Shown here one piece after another: positions 1 to 5,666 of a stretch of DNA of 5,666 nt. Made by a program: the position numbers and the translations under genes. The stretch spans positions 1 through 5,666 of the forward strand of contig WNEG01000106.1 of the NCBI GenBank assembly GCA_012910725.1, read 5' to 3'. Positions within the stretch are counted from its first letter, which is position 1; every line of letters starts with the position of its first letter. Source of the DNA: Candidatus Ethanoperedens thermophilum (GTDB lineage: Archaea; Halobacteriota; Methanosarcinia; Methanosarcinales; EX4572-44). A model generated the notes under the pieces. That model made no database searches. It had not been told where the DNA came from and saw nothing but the letters and a program-made list of their open reading frames with translations.

Positions 1-64
1 CATAATATTACACAGTTTACTACCTGTTGGTTTCGCTTAAATGATACTTCGAAGGTGAACAACT

Positions 65-106
65 GCACTCCTCAACTTTGTTTTGTCTTGCACTCTTCAC
101 TTTGTT
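65..106. repeat. imperfect tandem direct repeat, 25-bp period
   Basis: Two copies of GCACTCYTCA(A)CTTTGTT lie at 65-82 and 90-106. They differ by one substitution and one extra A. The unit sits in non-coding DNA about 80 bp upstream of the TATA-like box. It could be a duplicated regulatory site or a local slippage product; nothing in the sequence decides. No ORF of note is present in 1-240. Confidence 0.4.
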
Positions 107-147
107 CAGACTGCAGAATCTTTATCTGGATAATTTCCGTTCTGTCG

Positions 148-165
148 AGGCGAGCGAAGGCGAGC
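148..165. repeat. AGGCGAGC direct repeat
   Basis: AGGCGAGC occurs at 148-155 and again at 158-165, a 10-bp period, inside an otherwise AT-rich upstream region. The GCGAG wording resembles the complement of the CCTCGC hexamers at 5095-5112. Function unknown. Confidence 0.4.
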
Positions 166-180
166 TTTGCAGTACACATA

Positions 181-196
181 AACTATATAATATAAT
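181..196 (+). promoter_or_regulatory. archaeal TATA-like promoter element
   Basis: The sequence CTATATAATATAA (183-195) matches an archaeal TBP box. It lies about 50 bp upstream of the first ATG at 241, which would put transcription initiation near 210-220 and give a short leader of roughly 20-30 nt. A purine-rich BRE upstream is weak (CATAAA). No other good TATA box is visible before smc or pdxT, so this is the best candidate promoter for the whole plus-strand cluster. This is inference from position and composition. Confidence 0.5.
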
Positions 197-214
197 CATG
201 TATTAGTTATGATT
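194..214. repeat. short inverted repeat downstream of TATA box
   Basis: AATCAT (194-199) and ATGATT (209-214) form perfect 6-bp arms around a 9-nt spacer. The repeat covers the interval between the TATA box and the expected transcription start, where an archaeal repressor would typically bind. Short AT-rich inverted repeats also arise by chance, so this is only a possible operator. Confidence 0.22.
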
Positions 215-227
215 GTTTTATGTTAAA

Positions 228-233
228 GAGGGT
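228..233 (+). promoter_or_regulatory. Shine-Dalgarno for the coiled-coil gene
   Basis: GAGGGT ends 7 nt before the ATG at 241 and is complementary to the CCUC core at the 3' end of archaeal 16S rRNA. It supports the ATG at 241 as the start and shows that the first message is leadered. Confidence 0.6.
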
Positions 234-240
234 TTGTTAG

Positions 241-642
241 ATGAATAGTGATCGTGATATTTTGATAAAACGGCTTGAAAAACAACTTGATGATAAAGAT
301 AAGCAATTAAAAGAAGTGCAATCATCACTTGACCGTTTCTTGATAGAGAAAGAAAAAGAAACAACGATGTTGGATGAACTCAATAAGCGTTTCACTGCTC
401 TTGAGAAGAAGGTAGCAGAAATAAACAGCAGCTATGACGGACTAATGAGGGAACTCCTTGATCAAAAGTCAATGATCCAAATCATCATCAAAGAATCAAC
501 AGCGCAGAAGCAGCACAGCGTAGAAATACAGAATAAGGAAAAGGATGAGGATGATGGTATAATTATTGCTCCCTGTGTACCAGCACCGAACAAAAAAGAA
601 TCAGTTAAAGCAAATGACGTCGGTGACATAATCGAAATATGA
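241..642 (+). CDS. small coiled-coil protein upstream of SMC
   Basis: This encodes 133 residues with no recognisable catalytic domain. Residues 1 to about 90 form a charged heptad-like coiled coil (RLEKQLDDKDKQLKE, then LDELNKRFTALEKKVAEI). From about residue 92 the chain becomes low-complexity and acidic (EKDEDD), followed by two short acidic/isoleucine patches, DDGIIIAP and the terminal GDIIEI. There is no signal peptide or membrane segment, so it should be cytoplasmic. The ATG follows a good GAGGGT site. Only about 22 nt separate it from smc, and it appears to be the first gene of the transcript. I infer a possible accessory role in chromosome organisation from position and coiled-coil form alone; the family is not identified. 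A degenerate partner such as a kleisin is unlikely, since no ScpA-like winged-helix region is visible. Confidence 0.8.
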   Translation: MNSDRDILIKRLEKQLDDKDKQLKEVQSSLDRFLIEKEKETTMLDELNKRFTALEKKVAEINSSYDGLMRELLDQKSMIQIIIKESTAQKQHSVEIQNKEKDEDDGIIIAPCVPAPNKKESVKANDVGDIIEI

Positions 643-654
643 AGTATACCAGTT

Positions 655-662
655 GGGGTTAT
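655..662 (+). promoter_or_regulatory. Shine-Dalgarno-like site deciding the smc start
   Basis: GGGGTTAT lies immediately before TCG and the GTG at 665, and resembles the archaeal consensus GAGGTGAT. The in-frame TTG at 653 overlaps the left side of this site and has no purine-rich sequence ahead of it. The site therefore favours GTG 665, giving the N-terminus MHITQIEFENF, which is the length usual for archaeal SMC. Confidence 0.45.
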
Positions 663-664
663 CG

Positions 665-3600
665 GTGCATATAACACAGATAGAGTTTGAAAACTTTAAA
701 TCCTTTGGAAAAAAAATTAAAATACCCTTTTTTGATGGTTTTACCACGATATCAGGTCCCAATGGAAGTGGCAAGTCCAACATTATAGATGGCATTCTCT
801 TCTGTCTTGGGCTTTCCGGCTCACGCACTATGCGTGCAGAAAAGCTGACCGACCTTATATACAATGGCGGAGGCAAACGACCGGATTATGCACAGGTGAC
901 AATAAAAATCGATAACACTAAAGCTGAGTTTTCCAACAATAAAGACATTATTGTAATCACCCGCAAGGTCAAACAAACAGAGTTAGGCTACTACAGCTAC
1001 TATTATATTGACGGTAAAACGGTAACACTCCAGGAAATGCATGAACAGCTGAGCAAGGCAAAGATCACGCCAGAAGGCTACAATGTAGTCATGCAGGGCG
1101 ATGTTACTCGCATTATCCAGGTGACGTCATTTGAGCGGAGAAAAATTATCGATGAGATTGCAGGAGTGAGCGAGTTCGATGACAAGAAAGAGCGCTCCTT
1201 AAATGAACTTGAAATTGTGCGTGAGCGCATCGAACGTGTAGATATTATCATAGAAGAGGTAAAAGCACAACTACAACGATTAACAGAGGAGAGAAACCAG
1301 GCTCTTAAATATAAAGCTCTTCGAGAAGAAAGAAGACGGTACGAGGGATTCGTAATACTTGCAAAGTTAAACGATGCAAAAAAAGAACTCGACTCGATCG
1401 ATTCTGAACTGCAAGAAAAAGAAATCGAACAGGAGAAAATCCAGGTAGAGTATGAGCAGCAGGAAAATACACTCCAGGCTCTTGGACTGGAATTGCATGA
1501 GTTAAACGAACAGATCATGCAAAAAGGCGAGGCAGAGCAGATACAGGTAAAAAAGGAGATCGAAGAGATCAAAGGACAGCACGAACTTGCAACAAATACC
1601 ATCGAACTTTTAAATAATGAAATAACAACCACTGAAAAAACGAAACGCAGAGCCCTGCTCGAAATAAATAGAGAGCGAGAGATTGGACAGGGGTTGGATG
1701 AGAAGGTGGCAGAAGAACAGCTTCGAGAGAGCACTCTGCAAATAGAACTGGCTGAGAAAAATACACAGATGCAGCTGATCAAAAGCAGGATTACTGAAGT
1801 AGATGTTGAATATGCTGACACACAGGAAACGCTCACCGATTTGAAAAATAGACTTGAAGAGTGTAGAAGTGAAAAAAATGAGTTGATGCGAAACGAGGAC
1901 AGACTCCTGGATGTCATCAGACGCAGGACATCTGATGTCAGGGAGATCGAAATTGAAATAACCGATTCGCAGGAAAAAATAAACAGCAAAGAAAATGACC
2001 TGCAGAAGGCAGCAAAAGAAATAGCAAACCTTGTCCTTACTGTAAAGCAGCTATTTCATGACCACGAGGATCTTGAAAAGAATAGAGTGAGCCTTAAAGC
2101 AGCAGCAGGGGAGGTAGAAGGGGAACTTATCAACAACCAGCGGGAGTATATGCGTCTTGAAGCAAAGATCAAAGCAGAGCGCGAACTTGGAGGTTACAGC
2201 AGTGCCGTGGAAAGCACACTTAAATCAGCAAGAAATCATGAATTGGAGGGGATATATGGCACCATCGCAGAACTTGGAACAACAGATAAAAATTATTCCA
2301 CAGCACTTGAAATTGCCGCAGGGGGACGCATACAGGCAATCGTTGCAGCAACTGATGAAGATGCAGCTTATGCTATTGCTTATCTAAAGCAGCGACGCAG
2401 AGGACGTGCAACATTTCTTCCCCTGAATAAATTAAAACCATCAAGACCTGTTGAAGCACCAGATCATGCTGGCGTTATCGACTATGCAATAAATCTCATG
2501 GACTACGAACAGAAGTTTGATCCAGCCTTCTGGTATGTATTCAGAGACACGCTAATCGTTGGAACACTGAGTGACGCACGAAAACTTATTGGACGATATC
2601 GCATGGTCACAATCGAAGGTGAAATGATTGAGCGCGGTGGGGCTATGACTGGCGGAAGCATACGATCAAGACATTCGTTTGCAGGTGGTGAAACTGAAAA
2701 ACTCAGTGGATTAGCACAGAAAACAACAGAACTTGAATCTCGTAAAAACAGCATCCTGAATAAAATTGACAGCATAGAATCTCATATTCACACTCTTCTA
2801 AAAGAGATTGCTGAAACCGAAAAACAGCTATCAAAGAGACAACTGGAACTGGAAGATATTAAAGGACGGGGAGAACAGCTCACAACACTAATTAATAAGC
2901 GAAGAAGCGAACTTCAACAAATAGGTGGTGAGCGAAAGACGCTTAAAACAGAGATGGAAGAGATGGAAGAGAGAAAAACTGCTAAGAACCTCCAGATGCA
3001 CGAATTTGAAGAACAGATACATGAACTGGAAGAAAAAATAAAAGACTCTCCTCTTCCCAAGTTCAATGAACAAATCAATAAGCTGCAAGATGAGATAAAT
3101 CACCTTCAAAACAGAATTTATGATGTTAAAGAGGGATTAAACAGCATTAATCTTGAAAGAAAATATGCAAAAGAAAAGATCGAGGAAATAACAAGAAACA
3201 CATCAGAACTTGAAACAAAAAAAGCAGAACACCTTGAAAAAATCCAGCAACTGCACCACAAGATCAAACAACTTGGCAGTGACCTATTGGAAAAACAGGA
3301 GCGTGAGAACCAGCTATCTGTTGAACTTAGAGAGCTCCAGAAGCGACGAGAAGACCTCAATGAAACATACGACTCTGCAAAAGAAGAAACTCGAAATATT
3401 AAGATAACAATCCAGCAATTCGACAACCAGATGCTTGCTTTAAGAACCACCAGGGAAGCAGTTAGTGAACAAATCCCACAATTGCAAACAGAACTGAGCC
3501 AGCGAAACCTGGATGAAAACGAAGAAGTTCCAACAACCGAGAAGGTCTATTCCCGGATTAAAAGCATCGAGAGAGCAATGGAGCGACTTGAACCAGTTAA

Positions 3601-4177
3601 CATGAGAGCTATTAGTGAATATGATGAAGTGGAGACAAGGGAGGGGGAATTACAATCAAGACGTGATATACTCTTTAATGAACGACAGGAACTGCTCCAG
3701 CGCATCACATACTATGAGCGGATGAAAAAAGATGCATTTATGGAGGCATACACCAGCATAAATAAACACTTCAAGGAAGTATTTGCAGAACTATCCAGTG
3801 GTACGGGGGAGATTGTACTTGAAAACCCGGAGGATCCTTTTGCCGGTGGACTGACCATAAAAGCGCGACCTTCAGACAAAACAGAACAGAGGCTGGAAGC
3901 AATGTCAGGTGGTGAAAAAAGCCTCACAGCACTTGCACTTATCTTTGCAATACAAGAGTACAGACCAGCACCGTTCTATGCCTTCGATGAGATTGACATG
4001 TTTCTTGATGGTGCCAATGCAGAACGGGTAGCAAGGCGCATAAAAAAATCCTCTAAAGAGGCACAGTTTATCGTGGTGTCCTTAAGAAAACCAGTGATAG
4101 AAGCTGCACAGCGAACACTTGGTGTGACCATGCAGGAAAACAACATCAGCATGGTAACAGGAGTTAAAATACAATGA
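665..4177 (+). CDS. smc: chromosome segregation ATPase SMC
   Basis: This is a full-length SMC of 1170 residues, the usual family size. SMC dimers bridge their ATPase heads to entrap DNA and compact chromosomes, normally with a kleisin. The N-terminal head has Walker A GPNGSGKS at residues 31-38, an arginine-containing TMRAEKLTDLIY segment and Q-loop Gln144 (VVMQGD). A long coiled coil runs from about 165 to 520. The hinge spans about 526-665 (EGIYGTIAEL to GGAMTGGS), with the glycine-rich dimer-interface wording. The return coil runs from about 670 to 1040. The C-terminal head has signature SGGEK at 1081-1085, Walker B FYAFDE with Asp1108 and Glu1109, D-loop LDGANA and switch segment VVSLRK. 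All ATPase residues are intact and the frame is unbroken. A TTG at 653 would add four residues. It lies 22 nt after the coiled-coil gene and overlaps pdxT by ATGA. No scpA or scpB follows. Confidence 0.97.
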   Translation: MHITQIEFENFKSFGKKIKIPFFDGFTTISGPNGSGKSNIIDGILFCLGLSGSRTMRAEKLTDLIYNGGGKRPDYAQVTIKIDNTKAEFSNNKDIIVITRKVKQTELGYYSYYYIDGKTVTLQEMHEQLSKAKITPEGYNVVMQGDVTRIIQVTSFERRKIIDEIAGVSEFDDKKERSLNELEIVRERIERVDIIIEEVKAQLQRLTEERNQALKYKALREERRRYEGFVILAKLNDAKKELDSIDSELQEKEIEQEKIQVEYEQQENTLQALGLELHELNEQIMQKGEAEQIQVKKEIEEIKGQHELATNTIELLNNEITTTEKTKRRALLEINREREIGQGLDEKVAEEQLRESTLQIELAEKNTQMQLIKSRITEVDVEYADTQETLTDLKNRLEECRSEKNELMRNEDRLLDVIRRRTSDVREIEIEITDSQEKINSKENDLQKAAKEIANLVLTVKQLFHDHEDLEKNRVSLKAAAGEVEGELINNQREYMRLEAKIKAERELGGYSSAVESTLKSARNHELEGIYGTIAELGTTDKNYSTALEIAAGGRIQAIVAATDEDAAYAIAYLKQRRRGRATFLPLNKLKPSRPVEAPDHAGVIDYAINLMDYEQKFDPAFWYVFRDTLIVGTLSDARKLIGRYRMVTIEGEMIERGGAMTGGSIRSRHSFAGGETEKLSGLAQKTTELESRKNSILNKIDSIESHIHTLLKEIAETEKQLSKRQLELEDIKGRGEQLTTLINKRRSELQQIGGERKTLKTEMEEMEERKTAKNLQMHEFEEQIHELEEKIKDSPLPKFNEQINKLQDEINHLQNRIYDVKEGLNSINLERKYAKEKIEEITRNTSELETKKAEHLEKIQQLHHKIKQLGSDLLEKQERENQLSVELRELQKRREDLNETYDSAKEETRNIKITIQQFDNQMLALRTTREAVSEQIPQLQTELSQRNLDENEEVPTTEKVYSRIKSIERAMERLEPVNMRAISEYDEVETREGELQSRRDILFNERQELLQRITYYERMKKDAFMEAYTSINKHFKEVFAELSSGTGEIVLENPEDPFAGGLTIKARPSDKTEQRLEAMSGGEKSLTALALIFAIQEYRPAPFYAFDEIDMFLDGANAERVARRIKKSSKEAQFIVVSLRKPVIEAAQRTLGVTMQENNISMVTGVKIQ
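4159..4164 (+). promoter_or_regulatory. Shine-Dalgarno for pdxT inside smc
   Basis: AGGAGT lies within the last codons of smc, 9 nt before the ATG at 4174. It gives pdxT its own ribosome entry in addition to any coupling through the ATGA stop/start overlap. Confidence 0.55.
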
Positions 4178-4803
4178 CGATTGCAGTAATCGCAATACAG
4201 GGAAACGTGGAAGAACACATTCATGCCCTCAAGCAAGCCATGCAAAAACAAAAACTTGATGAAGAAATAGTACCAGTAAAACATAAAGGAATAATACCAC
4301 ATTGTGATGGCATTGTGCTTCCCGGTGGTGAGAGTACCACGCTCTGCCGCCTGATGAAACACGAAGGAATTGATGTCGAGATTATTGATGCTGCAAAACA
4401 AGACAAGCCGATACTTGCAACCTGCGCAGGACTTATCAGCTTAGCCAAATCTGGTGGAAAACAGGCACGGAAAACAAAGCAGCACCTACTTGGGATAATG
4501 GATATCGAAGTTGATAGAAACACCTTTGGTAGGCAGAGCGATTCCTTTGAAGTTCCAATTAACATAAGTTTTCTCGACACACCTTACAATGCAGTGTTTA
4601 TCAGAGCACCAAAGATCGTTAGAGTAGGAAAAAATGTAGAAGTCATAGCAAGATTTGGAGAGGATATTGTTGGTGCAAAACAGAAAAACATAATCGGATT
4701 AGCCTTTCACCCCGAACTTACAGATGATCTTAGAGTCCACCAGTACTACCTGCAATTGGTACGTACGCAATGCCAGGGACCACCACCATTTCCACAAGTT
4801 TAA
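4174..4803 (+). CDS. pdxT: pyridoxal 5'-phosphate synthase glutaminase subunit PdxT
   Basis: The product is a class I-type glutaminase of 209 residues. In the DXP-independent vitamin B6 pathway it hydrolyses glutamine and passes ammonia to PdxS, which builds PLP from ribose 5-phosphate and glyceraldehyde 3-phosphate. Visible family marks are the N-terminal IAVIAIQGNVEEH, the oxyanion segment GGES (51-54), the nucleophile Cys84 in ATCAGL, the RNTFGRQ block (115-121), and the His179/Glu181 pair in FHPEL. The catalytic triad is complete, so the enzyme should be active. The C-terminus ends in an unusual proline-rich QGPPPFPQV, slightly longer than typical. It overlaps smc by 4 nt and has an AGGAGT site. 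The obligate partner gene pdxS is not in the window and must be elsewhere in the genome. Confidence 0.96.
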   Translation: MTIAVIAIQGNVEEHIHALKQAMQKQKLDEEIVPVKHKGIIPHCDGIVLPGGESTTLCRLMKHEGIDVEIIDAAKQDKPILATCAGLISLAKSGGKQARKTKQHLLGIMDIEVDRNTFGRQSDSFEVPINISFLDTPYNAVFIRAPKIVRVGKNVEVIARFGEDIVGAKQKNIIGLAFHPELTDDLRVHQYYLQLVRTQCQGPPPFPQV

Positions 4804-4976
4804 TGTTTGGGGGTGAGATTACGAATGATGATGAAAATATAATACTCTCAAAAAAGCAGAATGCAGTCGATGAATTTACAGAAGTTTGCAAAAGAAGCTC
4901 AAGTAAAATTTCGATGAAGGGGATTAAAAGAGAATTGGAGACCAGATACGAGGGAGATTCGTCGGTGTCCGGTTAA
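4803..4976 (+). CDS. hypothetical small protein, doubtful
   Basis: This is a 57-codon ORF whose ATG shares one base with the pdxT stop (TAATG), an arrangement typical of translational coupling. The same frame is open from an ATG at 4770, but that would overlap pdxT by 34 nt. The product is hydrophilic and mixed-charge (NDDENIILSKKQ, then MKGIKRELETRYEG), with no motif I recognise. There is no Shine-Dalgarno ahead of 4803. A strong GGGGGTGAG at 4809-4817 lies downstream of that ATG and points to the out-of-frame ATG triplet at 4825, which opens only five codons (MMMKI). A neighbouring frame also reads sensibly for 18 codons from 4861. It could be a real small gene, a decayed gene or chance. 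Confidence 0.35.
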   Translation: MFGGEITNDDENIILSKKQNAVDEFTEVCKRSSSKISMKGIKRELETRYEGDSSVSG

Positions 4977-4977
4977 G

Positions 4978-4991
4978 TATGTTTCAACATA
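4978..4991. repeat. perfect short inverted repeat after the operon
   Basis: TATGTT and AACATA form 6-bp arms with a 2-nt centre, immediately after the stop of the small ORF. The CAACATA half is repeated at 5004-5010. The loop is too tight for a stable RNA hairpin at this AT content, so a DNA-binding site or chance is more likely than a terminator stem. Confidence 0.25.
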
Positions 4992-5016
4992 AATAATAGC
5001 ATGCAACATATTTCAG

Positions 5017-5034
5017 ACACTGATCTACACTGAT
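5017..5034. repeat. ACACTGAT direct repeat, 10-bp period
   Basis: ACACTGAT occurs at 5017-5024 and 5027-5034. On the minus strand this reads ATCAGTGTAGATCAGTGT, which resembles the short ATC-N-GTG iterations that I recall as common intergenic repeats in many bacteria and archaea. The repeat count in this genome cannot be seen from one window. Confidence 0.45.
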
Positions 5035-5042
5035 TTTTTCTT
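5034..5042 (+). terminator. T-run, candidate archaeal terminator
   Basis: Six T residues followed by CTT lie about 60 nt downstream of the last plus-strand ORF and are followed by AT-rich sequence. Archaeal RNA polymerase terminates at such T-runs in the non-template strand without needing a hairpin. It is the best terminator candidate for the smc-pdxT transcript. Confidence 0.4.
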
Positions 5043-5089
5043 ATTAATTATACGATGTTTTATATTTACAGACCTGCTAAAATTAATCA

Positions 5090-5375
5090 GAAGACCTCGC
5101 CCTCGCCCTCGCTTTTCCAATAATCTTCCCGGTTATCTCACACTGTTTATAATTTTTCATCAGTGGGGTGAGTGTGGCGAGCATCCTGTTTCCAGGAGCT
5201 GCGAAAAGAGGTGCTGCAGCGGCTTGTCGGGGTGATCGGCGGGCTTGAAGTTGCCTGAGCTTTTGTGATCGTTCGGGCGGGCGGCTGGAGGCTCGCAATC
5301 CGGAATACAGAAGCGTTGCACACCCCATCACGAGGCACTCTGAAAAAGCTTGCGATACCGGAACTGGCGCATCAT
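5090..5375. other. GC-rich intergenic island of unknown nature
   Basis: Hand counting gives 110 G+C of 180 bases (61%) for 5161-5340, whereas 5401-5460 is about 32%. The change is sharp on both sides. Several frames stay open by virtue of composition. A 100-codon minus frame runs 5385-5083 from a TTG. A plus frame runs 5172-5393, broken only by a TGA at 5256-5258, and contains the helix-like FQELRKEVLQRLVGVIGG. No frame shows a family motif, an ATG with a good ribosome site, or clear codon preference over the others. I tested it by eye for tRNA, SRP RNA, RNase P RNA and group II intron domain V and saw none of their hallmarks. Possibilities are a structured non-coding RNA, a relict of transferred GC-rich DNA, or a dispersed repeat. 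Confidence 0.4.
5095..5112. repeat. CCTCGC hexamer, three perfect copies
   Basis: Three contiguous CCTCGC units mark the left edge of the GC-rich island. The complement (GCGAGG) resembles the AGGCGAGC repeat at 148-165 upstream of the operon, in the opposite orientation. Slippage could create it; significance unknown. Confidence 0.55.
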
Positions 5376-5381
5376 CTTCGA

Positions 5382-5648
5382 TCAATTTCCAAATAATATT
5401 TCAATTTCAGGTTTATCCATTTTTTTCACTTCTTCTTCTACTATTCTTGCCACTTTTTGGATAGTTGTTTTCGCCACCTCAATCGTCTCATGATCTGCAC
5501 TCAACCATGAACCTATAGAATATCCTGTGACTTTAAATTGTGAGAATGATCTTATTAAATCCATGAAAAATTTATCAACTATGCCTCCATTATGAGTCAG
5601 TACGTGTCGCACCATTAGAATATATCGTATCCATTCTACTTCTAAACC
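5382..5648 (-). pseudogene. C-terminal part of a HEPN-type RNase protein, probably frameshifted
   Basis: The open minus frame gives 88 codons from 5648 to the TGA at 5384-5382; the first ATG is at 5615. It carries RHVLTHNGGIVDKFF, with the motif R-x4-H followed by Asn at 5609-5589. That is the catalytic signature of HEPN ribonuclease domains, found in toxin-antitoxin and defence proteins. In the family, a helix of some tens of residues precedes this motif. Starting at ATG 5615 would leave only one residue before it, so the real protein must begin further upstream. Eleven sense codons (GLEVEWIRYIL) continue the helix before the ATG, then a TAA blocks the frame at 5651-5649. In the adjacent frame 5665-5645 reads YSFGVKV, which resembles the segment normally just before this helix, so a one-base loss near 5645-5651 is the simplest explanation. 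The tail (RIVEEEVKKMDKPEIEILFGN) looks intact. It converges on the smc-pdxT cluster. The upstream part lies outside the window. Confidence 0.6.
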
Positions 5649-5666
5649 TTAACTCCGAATGAATAG

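Noticed and set aside
47..54. CTTCGAAG palindrome
   Set aside because: It is an isolated 8-bp palindrome that does not extend and has no relation to other sites, so chance is sufficient.
1078..1989. 303-codon minus-strand ORF
   Set aside because: It lies wholly antisense to the SMC coiled coil. Its serine/phenylalanine/isoleucine-rich product is what the complement of Glu/Lys/Arg-rich codons produces, and it has no domain.
3976..4401. 141-codon minus-strand ORF across the smc-pdxT junction
   Set aside because: It runs antisense to the SMC ATPase head and PdxT N-terminus, both clearly coding on the plus strand.
5184..5197. Small hairpin TCCTG/CAGGA with a 4-nt loop in the GC island
   Set aside because: Five base pairs are expected by chance in GC-rich sequence, and no larger nested stem was found by eye.
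5083..5385. 100-codon minus-strand ORF in the GC-rich island
   Set aside because: It has a TTG start without a ribosome site, an arginine/alanine/serine/proline-rich product without motifs, and the other frames are similarly open because of base composition. It is described under the island instead of as a gene.
1..5666. CRISPR array, tRNA, rRNA or insertion sequence
   Set aside because: There are no regularly spaced repeats, no tRNA cloverleaf or CCA region, no rRNA segments, and no transposase motif or terminal inverted repeats.

Overview
The window looks like a piece of a moderately AT-rich euryarchaeal chromosome. The SMC protein has the archaeal ATPase-head wording (GPNGSGKS, FYAFDEID, a C-terminal VTMQENNIS stretch). 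The first gene has a TATA-like box and a short purine-rich Shine-Dalgarno, and PdxT is of the usual archaeal/bacterial type. My best guess is Methanomicrobia/Methanosarcinales or ANME-like, from memory of SMC sequences only; the lineage is not proven here.

Layout: positions 1-240 are non-coding and carry the presumed promoter plus two short direct-repeat patches. A compact plus-strand cluster follows: a 133-residue coiled-coil protein (241-642), the chromosome-organising ATPase SMC (665-4177, start possibly 653), the PLP-synthase glutaminase subunit PdxT (4174-4803, overlapping smc by ATGA) and a doubtful 57-codon ORF (4803-4976, joined by TAATG). The tight spacing suggests one transcript. 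SMC and the small coiled-coil protein may work together in chromosome organisation. PdxT belongs to vitamin B6 synthesis and has no functional tie to SMC that I can see. ScpA, ScpB and PdxS, the usual partners, are not in this window.

Positions 4977-5381 hold no convincing gene. First comes an AT-rich stretch with an inverted repeat, an ACACTGAT direct repeat and a T-run. Then comes a GC-rich island of about 290 bp (about 61% G+C at 5161-5340 by hand count, against about 32% in the 60 bases at 5401-5460), which starts with three CCTCGC hexamers. At the right edge, on the minus strand and convergent with the operon, is the C-terminal part of a HEPN-type RNase protein with an R-x4-H motif (RHVLTHN). 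Its reading frame is blocked by a stop 11 codons upstream of the first ATG, and the neighbouring frame appears to continue the protein, so it is probably a frameshifted relict.

I do not see a clearly new biological system. The most notable items are the broken HEPN gene, the GC-rich island and the smc-pdxT linkage with a small coiled-coil partner upstream.
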